Below, in pieces: positions 46,400 through 57,661 of a stretch of 64,000 nucleotides of DNA. The translations under genes were made by a program, and so were the position numbers. Every line of letters begins with the position of its first letter. The stretch's first letter is position 1. Source of the DNA: Hirsutella rhossiliensis (taxonomy: Eukaryota; Ascomycota; Sordariomycetes; Hypocreales; Ophiocordycipitaceae); NCBI RefSeq assembly GCF_020360975.1, contig NW_025408680.1, positions 1,798,001 through 1,862,000 of the forward strand, written 5' to 3'. The notes beneath the pieces are model-generated. The model was given only the letters and a program-made list of their open reading frames with translations. It had not been told where the DNA came from and did no database searches.

Positions 46400-47789
46400 A
46401 TGTGCTTCTGGACTCGGGCCTTGATGGCCGGCCTCGCGGCTTCGGCTGCCGCCAGTTGAGGTTCCGCGTTCGAGCACCGCGGCGTGGGCGTTGATGTCTC
46501 ACCGGCCCTGGTTGCCACTGATGACGGGGCGCTCGTCCAACGATCAGATACGGGCGAGGTCGAGAGCTTCGCACTGCTCACCATTAACGTGACGGCGCAT
46601 CTTGTAGCCACCTCGAGCGGCAAGCATCTCAGCGTAAGTTTCGTTGCTAGATACGTATCCCAGCACTGCACATTGGTGTTCTGACTTGTGTCTATAGCAA
46701 GAGGCCCTGGAAGGGCAGATGGACATCATTAACCGCAGCTTCGCGCCGCATAACATCACCTTTGTCCTGGTCGAGACGGAGCGCGTCGTTGACCCCCTTT
46801 GGAGCATTGACATCGACGGAATACGCATGATGTGGGACAACAACCGCGGCGATGCCCGCACGCTCAACCTGTACTTTGTCGAGCGCTTTGACGCGAACTC
46901 GACACAGTTAGGCTTGCCGTACGCGCCGCAGCGGCTGCCCTTAGACCTCGGCGCGTACAGGGTCGACGGCGCCGTCATTGCGTCGTACACGGTGCCCGGC
47001 GGGCTCGGCTGGAAGGCCGCCACGTGGGAAGGCAAGGCGGCGGTCCGGGTCATTGGCCACTGGCTCGGACTGCTCGACCCGTCCATCGGCGGCTGCGAGG
47101 GCAAGGGTGACCTGGTTGATGATACGCCGGCCGCAACGGGGAATGCGTCGCTGGGCATTTGCCCAAAGGGCCTGGATTCGTGCCCGGACCAGCCTGGCCT
47201 CGATCCCATTCACAACTTTATGAGCGCCACCACCGAGTAGGCCGTGCCCCGGGATGTGAAGCCAGCAAGTCATGGACCAAGGCTAACATCAGAGGGCAGC
47301 TCCTGCAAGACCGAGTTCACGCCCGGCCAGGGCCGGCGCATGCACCAGCTCTGGAACCGGTTCCGCGCACCGCACCGCGCCCCGACCAGACCCCTGCTGG
47401 CCCCCATCGCGCCGCTCGAGGGAGAAGGCAAGCTGCCGTACTACTCGCGGCCCGTGAGCATGATGGCGGCGCTGGTGGAGTGCCTGCCGCACGAGGCCAA
47501 CGTGACGCGCGAGGCGCGCGAGGCCTACTGCAGCACCTTCATCTACTGCTACTTTGACACCTGGAGGGCCGCCGACACGGGCGAGAAGTACACGAGCAAC
47601 AACACGTGGGTCGAGTGCGAGGACGCGCGCGTCGCGCCGCAGACCGACGAGGAGGCGGGCGTGGCGAACTCGGAGAGCATGCCGGCGAGGGTCAGCGCGC
47701 GGCGCGTGGAGAGGCGGTGGTGGCCGCTTGCTGGTGAAGAAATGTTCGACCTGTGGATGTATGGCGGAGAGGGTGCGATTCCCTTTTAG
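46400..47789 (+). pseudogene. Secreted M43 (pappalysin-like) metalloprotease, decayed
   Basis: Exons 46,400-46,633, 46,698-47,236 and 47,300-47,789 with GT..AG introns of 64 and 63 nt, phases consistent, 420 codons. A signal peptide is expected at the start, but an in-frame TGA occupies codon 20 (46,457-46,459). The body is typical of fungal extracellular M43B proteases: LDLGAYRVDGAVIASYTVPG, the Cys-rich loop GGCEGKGDLVDDTPA, then PGLDPIHNFM (Met-turn region) and EFTPGQGRRMHQLWNRFR. The zinc motif, normally HExxHxxGxxH, reads RVIGHWLG at residues 195-202 (47,046 onwards): the first His and the catalytic Glu are lost. The C-terminal 130 residues extend beyond the usual domain. With the early stop and lost active site it is very probably inactive. 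Confidence 0.8.
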
Positions 47790-50700
47790 AGTCTCGAGCA
47801 AAGATAGGTGTGAGTTGGGGAGAGTGTCTTGGCTATCCGTCTTTTGAGAGCACTCGCTCGTGGCGGTCGTCTCGCCGCCAAAGCGTATGATCGCGGGAAG
47901 GGGGAGGAAGGGGTAGAAGCCTGGAAATCGCATTGGCGAATAACTTGAAGAGTGCTGGACGTGTCAAGTTGGTAAAATACCGCTATACCGAGCAAAATAG
48001 GAGTACGCCCATTTGGGGCATTGTAAGTCACTCTCTGCTCTGGCAGGACGAAACGAAAGAGTAGACGTGAGAGTTTGTTTCAAGTGCCTGCGACGCCGTT
48101 TGTAGAACATGGATTCCAGATCTGCTCCTCGGGACCGGGAAACTCTGCGTCTACAAGCATGTACATGCACGTTTCCATGGCCAAGCGTCCGGAGTATACG
48201 GAGTACCACTGGGTAAATGTAGGTCGATGTATGCATGCATGCATGTCATACATATTAGCTGCCGTACGTACATACCGCGATGCAGAGATGGAGACGGATC
48301 GCGGGCGAGCATTGCACTGCAGCGGCGGCAGCCAAGAGACGTCGGGCTCGGGAGGAGGGGGAAGGGGTCCATTTCGGCTGGGAGTGTCTCGGCCGGAGGA
48401 GGTCAGCTGGCCTGGGCCTGGGCGACGGGGTTTTTGCTCGGAAAAGACTCGCGTGGGTAAGCCTCTGACAGCCTGTGACTTTGCCGTCGAAACGAGGCGA
48501 CGAGAGGGAGGCGTCCGGGTGAACGGACGAGCCGCGGAGAGAGAGAGAACGGGATGCCGTCCCTGGACGCTCTAGACGGGTCACGATGCTCCATCGGGGA
48601 CTTGGAATGGAGGGGTTGAGGGGGCAAAAGCGCGCCATATTTCTTTAGCAAGCGACCGAACGTTAACGCACCTACCGTGTCTCACCCTTTTCTTTTTTTC
48701 CCCTCTTGTCTAGAGTCATGGAGCAAAGCGAGCATGAAGAGGGGGGCGGGGGACGGAGAGGGGTCCATCGAGGCCGTCAAGTGACCGAACGGGCCGCGCG
48801 AGGGCATGCCGTCCCTCATCATCCGACCTTGTCACGATGTCGCACTGGAGGCATAGCAGAGACATTGCGATGGAATAAAGAGAAAGAGACAGTTTTGAGA
48901 ATCAATGTCGAAGAAGTGTCGGCTTATCAATCGCGGCGGTAAGCCTCGTAGATACCTCTCATCAGGTATCGCCTCGGGTGATGGAGTGATGGACAAGGGG
49001 AGGTACAGTAAGTACATGATGTGTTAGTTCAGACTCAATGGCACTCGTGAGGCGCAGCGGTCAGTTCAGCACTGCTGTAATTAACAGTAACCACTAATTA
49101 GTGGCCTGCGCTTCTGCCTCTCGTTTGTTTTTTTGCCAATGGCTTCGGAAAATTCGCTCCCGGCCCCGTAACTCGCCCAATTAGTGAGCCCATTGGTGTA
49201 CGAAACATCGGTGCAAAGAGGCAATTGTACTGTACAGTAACTATACATGAAAGACGAGTGTGTTTCTGTCTTTTGGCTTATCGATAGGCAGACGGCTCCC
49301 CCAAGGCACCAGGCATCCTTGCAAGCATGCACAGTGTGGGCTGACTGTTTCGGCTCCTTGGCGTGTGACTCACCACCCTCTGGCGGTGATGACTCCTCCG
49401 CGTCTTCCTCTCGTCGTCCCCTGCTCTCTGACTTGCTCCGGGGTTAAGAGAGTGCGTCTTCTTCCCGCTTCCTTCTTCTTCCGAGCTTGTCGCGGCAACA
49501 AGGGAAAATCTGGCCTCGTTTCTGCGCACACGCCCCCCGTTGGCCGACGGACGAACAGACGGGGCCGGGGGGAGGGGGGCGTGGCAGGACGTCTTTACAG
49601 CACAGCACAGTACTCCGTGCACAGGCAGCAAGGATTGGCCAATCGGCGCAGGCTTGGCCAATTGACTTTGGCGACCCCGGCGGCCTCCCATGTTCCAACA
49701 GAAGCTCATACAGCCGTCGTCGACCTCTCTCCTGTCAATGGTCAATCACAAAGAAGCCCTCTGCATCTCCAAAACACGTAGAACCAACACAAAGCACGGC
49801 AAGAGGGCGTGTGGGGAGCTGAAAAAGGCGCGTCTTTAGCATCGAGGCATAGGAGAATGGGCCACTCGGCCTCCACTTGCCGCCCGGCCATGCTTGCCTC
49901 GCTTTTGGGCAGCGACAGGTACACAGACGAATGTGTGTACGAATATCCGAGTAGCAGTGCAGTCACGACGCGATAGAGTTTCGCCGCAGCACGCATGGAA
50001 TGCGGCAGCCCTATTTCCGTATGTACGTATGCATGCCGGGCGCTGTCTTCTTGACCTTGGCAGGCGACGGCCACGACCAAGGCTCGCTCGTGTCCGAGAA
50101 TGAGGCGGGCGTTGGTTGATGGCGGCGACCGTTGTGCGGTGTCGACATCTGGCCCCTCTCTCTCCACTGTGCTCTCCACTTGCACGCGCCCCCAACCTCG
50201 AGAGTCGAGCATCGCGCAAGATCCCGGAACTAATAATGCGCATCAAGGGCTTCAATGCGGGGGAGGGGTACTTTTTGTCATGGCAGAATGGGCCAGAGGC
50301 CATTAATGCCATGGCCACCTCTTCATCATGGTTGCAAAAGGCCCGCTTGTCGTCGGGCCTCGGAAACCGAGTGCTTGTGCTTGCGATCGCGAGGCAGAGA
50401 GCATGTGCCGGTGGTTGTCGGCGCGTCGGGCCGTTGTGTCGTAGGCGGTCGTGTCGTAGGCGGTCGTGTCGAAGACGAGAGACGCCCGTCAACTGTACGG
50501 TAGATGCCTGGGCTGTGTGTGTCCGAGGGCACTTGCGGGAGGCAGGCAGGTGCTATCTTTGGACGGGCCAATCACATCCCGTAGTGGGGCCTGGTGTGCC
50601 TGATGACCTTGGGCGCCGGGCGGCACCTGACTGGCTGATGGAGGGCGTGTTGCTAGCGGCCACGCCCTTGATTGCCTTACGCGTTGCCTTGAGGGTTGCC

Positions 50701-52793
50701 TGGGTGGAAGATGCCGCTGATGGTGCCAAGGTAGCGAGACATGCAGAGCAGGCAAAAGTCGCCTTATCATTGTCCAGTGTCGGCTTGGCCAAGGCAATGG
50801 AAGCTTTCTGTGCAGGTGCCCAGCGGACATGTTAAGCCTGAAGACGGACACTTGGTGGGGTTTTGGTGGTGCACAGTGCGAAAGTTTCCACAGTGCACGA
50901 TTGTCTGTCTCTACTCGCCATCGGCCCTCCGCTTGTTTCGTCAGCCAAGCGATGGGTGAGATTCTGTGCAGACTCCGTACAGCGTAAGTACAGTATACAA
51001 CTGTAGAGAGGGCTTGTGCAACTCTGATGAAGCTGCAGTGCCTGCGCCCCTCTTGGTACCTAGGGAGGCATACGGTGTAAAGAATACCCATATTGCACTC
51101 GAGATTTTGGTGTATACTGTATACTAGTACTTGGTAGAGGGGGGCGTGTTCTTCTTCCACCCCTTGGTAGGCTCCGTTGGCAGTGCCGAGGTGGTCGGTA
51201 CCCACTATCAGTTCCCGACCGCTACTTGGTGGGTGGACAGTTACTTTGGAGCCAGGACGACGACGACATGCCGCGGCCCCCTGGCCACGGCTCCAGTCTT
51301 TGCCGTGGCCAAGCCAAGGTCTAGACTTGCCTTGTCTTTTCCTCCGCGACAACTCACATATAGGTTTTGGTAAAGAGTCTGTCGATACTTAAGGCATCGA
51401 ATGCCTAAGTGCAGAGGTAGAACCAGCACATTAGCATGCGTAATTTCAGCACCGGGACTATAGTCAAGAAGCCTCCGGTGGGCAATCGAGATACGATCGG
51501 CTTCCGTACAGTGCCGGTACAGCAGCAAGAGTCTTTCCTGACATGTACGGAGTACCTCTACTTGCACTTGCTTTCCATGCTGACTCTACACACACGCCCC
51601 CTGGTCATCCTCCCAGGCCTGCTGCGCCCACTCCACCCAGCCCGCCCCAATCCTGTGCCCCTCCTCTTCCCATGATACACGCCCCCCTTCTCCTCCTCCT
51701 CCTCCTCCTCTCTCTCTCTCGCGCGCCTCCAAGGCTTCTCTCAGCGTCGTCGTTAAACACAAGCCGCCGCTTGTCCTCCCTCTCCCCATCACTCTTCCTT
51801 TTTTCCTCTTCCACCACTACCACCATCGCCACCTTTTTCTCCCACTCGACATCACCAGGCCCGATTGCCTCGAGACCACCAGTCATCCTCTTCGCCGACG
51901 ACGCTATTCTACCCACCTATTTCCATTGACCACCTCAGACTCCGCCTGCTTCGACTCCCCTTCCTCACTCTTGCCTCGCGCCCCGAATTGCATACGAATT
52001 GCCGTCTGTGCTTTGATCCGGCCCAATTCCTGTTCCATCTGGTTGATTGCCAGCCTGGCACTGCATCGGCCATTACGAATCCACGACAAACGAAACAAAC
52101 CGACAGCAGACGAGCCAACCAATTCCGCCCCAAGTCGTCGTCTCTCTCTGCTCTCCAGCTCCTTCAGCCAGCAGCTAACGAGGGCGGCCCAATCACGTCT
52201 TCTCGTCCCTCTCTCTTTGTCCTCGCGGGGGGGCGTGTGCACGCTCGCGTGTGTGCCTGCGTCAGGCCTGCTTCTGGCCCGCCACATAAACGCTTGTCCA
52301 GGTCCCCATCGGGTATCAACGACTCCCTGCTTTGCGTGCGTGTCAGATTCACAGTCATCGGCGCATCAGTCATAGCGGAACAAGACAAAAGGCACAAAAG
52401 CCCTCGTCTTTTCTTCCTGCTTCCCATTTGCAATCTTCAACTTGCCAATGGGCCCAGCCAATCGATTGCGTCGAATCGCACCGCCTGTTGACGATTGAAT
52501 TCACTCATCTATTCATTCACGCACGCTCAGACAATCAATCACCTCACCCCACCTTTTCGTCAACAGACCTCACCGCCCAGAAACAAGCACCATCGCAAAC
52601 AAATCCGACTGTTCGGCTCTCTTACTTCCACCTACGCCCGCCCTTTCCAGGCTTCAATCTTTCCAGGCACCCAAACTCCGCCCTCGACACTTTATTTCCG
52701 CCCCCTATCTCCGACCGACTGCTTCCTACTAGCGCTTCACAGCGGCGTCTCTTCGCCACCCAAACCACGTCAGTCGGCCATAGCCATCCCGAC
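47790..52793. other. 5 kb without a supportable gene; low-complexity patches
   Basis: Many open frames on both strands but none with consistent coding features. Simple repeats: a GCAT run at about 48,231-48,247; a tandem GTCGTAGGCG unit at about 50,440-50,475; CTC then CT repeats at about 51,690-51,720. The stretch from about 51,600 is pyrimidine-rich and is probably promoter and 5' leader of the SWIRM gene. Confidence 0.45.
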
Positions 52794-54095
52794 ATGGCTG
52801 ACAAACCAGCGCCTGGCCACCCGCAGTCTTCCACCATATTCGACAAGACTGCCACTTCCATCAATCAGCCACGTCCTCTCTCATTTTCCTCCTCCTTCTT
52901 CTCCTACCTTCATCCGCGGCCCTCGTCTGTATCCATGGCTTCCATCGCACACCCAATCGACCGCTCGCGGGCTTCAATGGCCCCGCCGCCACTGCCCGCG
53001 CCTGCAATCGAGGCAAAGAAGCTCGACATCAACAGCCTCATGTCGCCCCCAGACGCCATTCACGACAGCTTCAGTCACCGCGCGCCCGCCATGAAGAGAG
53101 GCCCGGCCAAGGTGGACAATGCCCAAGGCCTCCATGCGTCTTCGCCCAAGCAGCCACTCCCCATGTCGCCCCCCGTCTCGCCCTACAGCAAACCCGTCGC
53201 GACCGCAAATGCCTCATCGAGAGTGCCGCCGGCGGGCCAGCACATCAAAGACCCCGTCCTGTACCCCTCCGATGATATTCCGCCGTCAAGCCCTCCCCAG
53301 GCGCCGCTCTTTGCGCCGGCCGAGCTGGAGCACCGGCGCATCGTCGATCAACATGTGCGCGCCCGGTCGCAGAGCATCTTTGCGGGCGTCGCACCGCCCC
53401 GCCGTGAGGACTATGAGCTGGCCCTCATGTTCCGCTCTCAAGTCATGAAGCATTACACGACGGATCGCAAGGCTTGGCTGCGCAAGGAGCGAGCCCTCCT
53501 TGAGGCCGACCGGCTGGCAGGCGCCCAGCGATACCATGCCATTATGCCGGCCAAGCCCATTACGGCCAAGCCTGCCCGCTCGCAACGTGCCGAGCGAGTT
53601 ACCAAGAACCAGGGTGCCCCGCGGCAGATCCGCAATCATGGCGCGGCTCCCGCGCGACCAGCGAGACCCGCCGGTCGTGTTAGCGCCACGCCCGAGCCGT
53701 CCCGCCGGATCGTCGCGCCCAATCGCGAGGACAAGGACTTTGACGCGCTGCCCAACTACTGCCCGCCGATCGACTCGCTCCCCAACCGGCCCAACAGCCT
53801 CAAGGTGGACTGGAAGGGTCAGCCGATTGACCTGGCCAATGACCCAAACGCCCACCTGCTGCATACGGACGAAGTGATGCTGGCGGGCAACCTCCGGCTA
53901 GACTGCGCCACCTATCTGACGAGCAAGCGGCGCATCTTTGAGCGGCGTCTCCAGTGTCTGCGCACCGGCAAGGAGTTTCGCAAGACGGACGCGCAGCAGG
54001 CGTGCAAGATTGACGTCAACAAGGCGTCAAAGCTCTGGACCGCCTTTGAAAAGGTGGGCTGGCTCGACGCCGAGTGGGTGCGCAAGTACCTGTGA
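52794..54095 (+). CDS. SWIRM domain protein (fun19/laf-like)
   Basis: Intronless, 433 residues from ATG 52,794 (MADKPAPGHPQSSTIFDKTA). The frame is open upstream to 52,332, but that part is low-complexity leader. The first 300 residues are Pro/Ser/Ala-rich and largely disordered, with a conserved-looking helix RREDYELALMFRSQVMKHY and an arginine-rich stretch. The last about 85 residues are a SWIRM domain (LLHTDEVMLAGNLRLDCATY ... RIFERRLQCLRTGKEFRKTD ... VNKASKLWTAFEKVGWLD). SWIRM domains bind nucleosomal DNA or chromatin partners. Proteins of this architecture include budding yeast Fun19 and fission yeast Laf1/Laf2, linked to a histone deacetylase complex; that role is transferred by family. 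The frame is intact. Confidence 0.85.
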   Translation: MADKPAPGHPQSSTIFDKTATSINQPRPLSFSSSFFSYLHPRPSSVSMASIAHPIDRSRASMAPPPLPAPAIEAKKLDINSLMSPPDAIHDSFSHRAPAMKRGPAKVDNAQGLHASSPKQPLPMSPPVSPYSKPVATANASSRVPPAGQHIKDPVLYPSDDIPPSSPPQAPLFAPAELEHRRIVDQHVRARSQSIFAGVAPPRREDYELALMFRSQVMKHYTTDRKAWLRKERALLEADRLAGAQRYHAIMPAKPITAKPARSQRAERVTKNQGAPRQIRNHGAAPARPARPAGRVSATPEPSRRIVAPNREDKDFDALPNYCPPIDSLPNRPNSLKVDWKGQPIDLANDPNAHLLHTDEVMLAGNLRLDCATYLTSKRRIFERRLQCLRTGKEFRKTDAQQACKIDVNKASKLWTAFEKVGWLDAEWVRKYL

Positions 54096-54940
54096 GGCCC
54101 TGAACGCGCAGAAGCCGGTGGAGACGATGCCGCCCAGCGCAAAGCTCGCCGGCTTCCACGATGCATGCATGACAAGGGCTAGTACAGTCGACGACAAGCT
54201 TGCTCACGATTTTAACGCTCACGACTATCTCGAAACACCTACAGCCAGCAAGTCTAATTTACGAATGACGTTTGAACCCATGGTGGCCGGCCCGGGAGCC
54301 ATGCGACTGGCAGCCGCTTCAATCGTCGCCTCTGCGCTGGTCCAGTTCGGCACATGCAGTTTCCTGTTGTGATTTGTTCTTGATTCTCCCCCCTTTTCCT
54401 TGAATCTGCTCCCCGAGACGAGGGGCAGCATGGAATACACGACACGGCACGGCACATTGAATTAGTTCGATACATCAGAGCATCGGGAACTTGTCGACGA
54501 TACCCGGAGTGCGACACACGGCTGACCCCATTTGCGATCACGTCACCCCACTCCACGTTTTCTTACTCGAGATTTTTATAGTGGCCCTTGGAGTTGGCCT
54601 TGCCTGGCACCCCAGTTTTTGCCGTTGATCATTTTTTTTGGAATTGGTCTCACCGAGAGACACGGCGCAGGTTTTGATTTGGCAGGTGCGGACTCAGGAT
54701 AGCATGTTTGGCGTCTCTTCCCTGAATTCTTTCGACCCGGCGGGCAAGGCGAAGGCAGATTGAGGCTGGACTGTAGCTGAGGGTGATTCGGGCCACTGAT
54801 GACCCAGGAGGCCAACGGCGCAACCCGCTGGGCCAAGGGACTGGCTTGACGTCTGGTGGGGGTTGGTTTTTATCGCAAGTGTGTGAGATGAGATGCGCAG
54901 CCAGAGGCAATACAGATTCTTGACTAGTCCAAGAGCCCAA
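54096..54940. other. 3' flank of the SWIRM gene, no gene seen
   Basis: Intergenic DNA, no recognisable ORF or RNA. Confidence 0.4.
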
Positions 54941-55085
54941 TGTAGACGGGCCGATGACTGGCTGCACGGAATTGATGGACCGAGCCGTAAAGGCGAGAGG
55001 ATAAAAATAGCATTGACATCAGGCCATTCAGCCCTACGGGATACAAGAAGGGGTGTGTGAAGACGAATGCTTATTGCGTGGCTGC
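54941..55085 (+). repeat. Dispersed direct repeat, copy A
   Basis: About 145 bp, starting TGTAGACGGGCCGATGACTG, clearly similar to copy B at 57,517 (shared GGCTGCACGG, CCGTAAAGGCG, ATAGCATTGACA, CAGGCCATTCAGCCCTAC). Similarity ends near GCGTGGCTG. A weak third trace (AAGACGAATG...GTGGCTGCC) lies near 55,787. Confidence 0.75.
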
Positions 55086-56045
55086 AGGTAATTTTCTGCG
55101 CCTCTTACAGCAATTCCGAGGGGCCACAACTCTCGCCCTAGCGTCGACGGCGAAGCGAAAATCAATTCAGTGGCCCAGCCGCGACACGGCCTCTATGATT
55201 GAAGAGAGCAAAGCAACCATCACCAAACCGAACACCCCACGGCGCGCACACGCGACGCTCCCACGACTCCTCCGCCGCCTCCGCCTTGAAAGAGAGGCTC
55301 GAGGGAAGGGGCCGGAGGGGCTCATGTACCCAAACCTTCTGCCCGAGGTCACAATGAGGCCCGGCCATTGAGAGGCGCCGGGAGCATCAGTGGGCCGGCG
55401 ACGGTGACCGTGGCCGAGGCCCCACCCGGCCCTCATCGACAGGCCTGTTGTGCGCGGCCGGCCGGACCCGCGGCGATAGCGACGACTTTGGCCCGGAGGT
55501 GTTGTAATCCCCCGCGTCCTCATGAGGAGATGGTTCTCTAGGCCTTGAGAGGAAGATAGAAGCACCGTTCTTGACGCGCCCCAGGGACGCGCCCCAACTC
55601 ATGACAACAAATATTGGCGCTGATGGACAAAGGCGGCCAATGCCTGCGGTTAAAGATGCAAAGCTAGAGCGGCTACTCGCACGCCTCCCAGGACAAACCT
55701 CCATGGAGAGAAAATAGCCCTGGCGAGTGTAGGGGGTGAACTAGACTACAGAAGATATATAAACTCACTTAGCCAGGCTGCTACCAAGACGAATGTTTCC
55801 TGTGTGGCTGCCTTGAGGCTTGAACTTTGAGAGGGGTTCATTGCCTTGATGATGATTAGCTGGTCTCCGCCTGTAATGACATAAACGTCCGGGAGTCTAT
55901 CAAGGAGGTCCCTCGACCTTGCCTTGCTTTATCTCTTTATTATAGTCCTCTCTCTAGTCTGGATACTTACTTCAATACTTGTATCATTTTTCACCTCGAC
56001 TCTTGTCACATACCTGCTCTGACTACAAATGTCTCCTTTTCCAAG
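55086..56045. other. No supportable gene; upstream region of the next gene
   Basis: GC-rich, with open frames on both strands that lack protein features. Confidence 0.4.
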
Positions 56046-57386
56046 ATGACAGGCCGAGATCTGTCGCTATTGCGCAAGCGTGGAGGCCGAAGCGCACGCA
56101 TGAACAACGACGCCGAAGAGGAAGAACCGCTACTGGCTCAGCATCGTCATCATCTGCCGCAGCAGCAGAAAGCGCGACCCCGGCAGGATGAAAACGACCC
56201 GCCGAAAGCGCTGACCCTGCTGCACGAAGTGGACAAGGCCATCACCTCGGGCTACCAGCTTCCTGGACATCACGAGCTTCAACATGCCTCGGCCGACCTA
56301 CCTAAGGCGTCATCGACGATCCCACTCATCCAGCAGCCTGCCGAACCTGCCCAAGTCGCCCCGATGCCGACCTTGGATGGATGCCGACAGGGCTTGTTGG
56401 ACAACAACGTCGATGCTCAGATGACAGCAGCACCAGCCGGCCAAGGCAAGAGACCTTCCTTTTGCGAACCTTGCCGACAGGCGAGAGCGGCCCCTAACTA
56501 CGCCGCACGCGTCGGCGCCCTCCTGGACATGCTGTACTGCTCCGCATGTCAAGAAATGCATGCCGCCTTCTTCTTCTCGGAGTCTCAGCGCAAGGAATCG
56601 GGCTTGAGCCGCAAGTGTATCAGCCATCAAGGCTACTGCACTGTCTGCCCCCATGTCAGAGTTTCTCTCGCAGACGTTCGGGATCTGGTCCAAAGCAAGG
56701 ACGGGAGCCACACGCTTCGATGCGAAGATCCCCTGTGTCCAGTCCTCGACGCGAAAATTCTATGCGAGGCCGGGCCCGGGGTCGGGGCCGCGCGTGATAC
56801 AGTTTCCATCGAATGGTCTGCATCTCTCGACGAAGACACCACAGGCACTTTCTGGGAACGTTGCTTAGCCAAGCTCCAACGACTCCACGAATCTTGTCCC
56901 GTGGTGTTCTGTCCACATCTGCAAACCACTCCCAGTCGATTATGCCGCTTGGACAGGTTTGAAGACTGCAAACATCTCTATTTGCCAGGATCGCGGAGGC
57001 TTTTGTGTCGCGTTTGCGACGCCGCAATATACCTCGACTCACGGGCTGAAGACCCCGAGCTGACCAACTGCAAATCCGGAAAGCAGGCTCATGTTCCGAT
57101 CCGCCTGCACTGGCAGGTGTTTATCCGGCGGCATGGAGTCGCCGAAAAATTGGCAGGCTGGCTCGAAACACTGGACCCAGACAGTTATGGCCACTTTGCC
57201 GACCAAGAGACCAAGCACATTACGTGGTGCGACGAGCGCGGGTGTGCCACGACGTTTGAAGGCCTCCAAAACGACGACTTCATGATACTGCCCGCAGTTG
57301 AGAAATTTATGGGCAGTCGCGGCGATATTCTGGCCCAAATGGAAACACTTACCGATTCCTCGTTTAATTACTACTTCGAGGGATGA
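56046..57386 (+). CDS. Cys-rich hypothetical protein
   Basis: Intronless, 446 residues, ATG 56,046. The N-terminal 130 residues are disordered and Gln/His/Pro-rich. From about residue 138 there are repeated Cys pairs: FCEPC, LYCSACQEMHAAFFFSESQR, the RKCISHQGYCTVCPHVRVS segment, FCPHL, LLCRVCDAAIYLD, and WCDERGC. This arrangement (C..C plus a CxxHxGYxxxCxH segment) resembles fungal F-box-associated hypothetical proteins and suggests metal binding, but I cannot name a family with certainty. The frame is intact and flanked by two copies of a dispersed repeat. Confidence 0.7.
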   Translation: MTGRDLSLLRKRGGRSARMNNDAEEEEPLLAQHRHHLPQQQKARPRQDENDPPKALTLLHEVDKAITSGYQLPGHHELQHASADLPKASSTIPLIQQPAEPAQVAPMPTLDGCRQGLLDNNVDAQMTAAPAGQGKRPSFCEPCRQARAAPNYAARVGALLDMLYCSACQEMHAAFFFSESQRKESGLSRKCISHQGYCTVCPHVRVSLADVRDLVQSKDGSHTLRCEDPLCPVLDAKILCEAGPGVGAARDTVSIEWSASLDEDTTGTFWERCLAKLQRLHESCPVVFCPHLQTTPSRLCRLDRFEDCKHLYLPGSRRLLCRVCDAAIYLDSRAEDPELTNCKSGKQAHVPIRLHWQVFIRRHGVAEKLAGWLETLDPDSYGHFADQETKHITWCDERGCATTFEGLQNDDFMILPAVEKFMGSRGDILAQMETLTDSSFNYYFEG

Positions 57387-57516
57387 TGTTCATGAGGGGG
57401 CTTCGGCATGCACACGAGAGGTTCATTACGGTCAGTGACCGACCATGAAGGAGGACGATAGGCATAGCACGCTCCTAGAAACATCCACGTTGCCTGATTT
57501 ATTTTCATTCTGCCGT

Positions 57517-57661
57517 TGTAGACGGGCCGATGACTGGCTGCACGGGTTCATGGACCAGGCCGTAAAGGCGGGAGGATATAATAGCATTGACACCAGGCCA
57601 TTCAGCCCTACAGGATGCAGGATGAGGCTGTTGAAGATGACTGCTTCTTGCGTGGCTGTAA
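57517..57661 (+). repeat. Dispersed direct repeat, copy B
   Basis: Same orientation as copy A (54,941), 2.6 kb apart, first 28 bases identical, then scattered substitutions and small indels. Confidence 0.75.

Noticed and set aside
47289..47933. 214-residue minus-strand ORF
   Set aside because: Antisense to the last exon of the M43 gene, which has clear domain and splice support.
48220..48260. CRISPR-like or regulatory array from the GCATGCATGCAT run
   Set aside because: Simple microsatellite without spacers.
50116..50835. 239-residue plus-strand ORF
   Set aside because: Arg/Ala/Gly-rich, includes tandem-repeat-encoded RRRSCRRRSC, overlaps other equally long frames, no domain, start context or intron logic.
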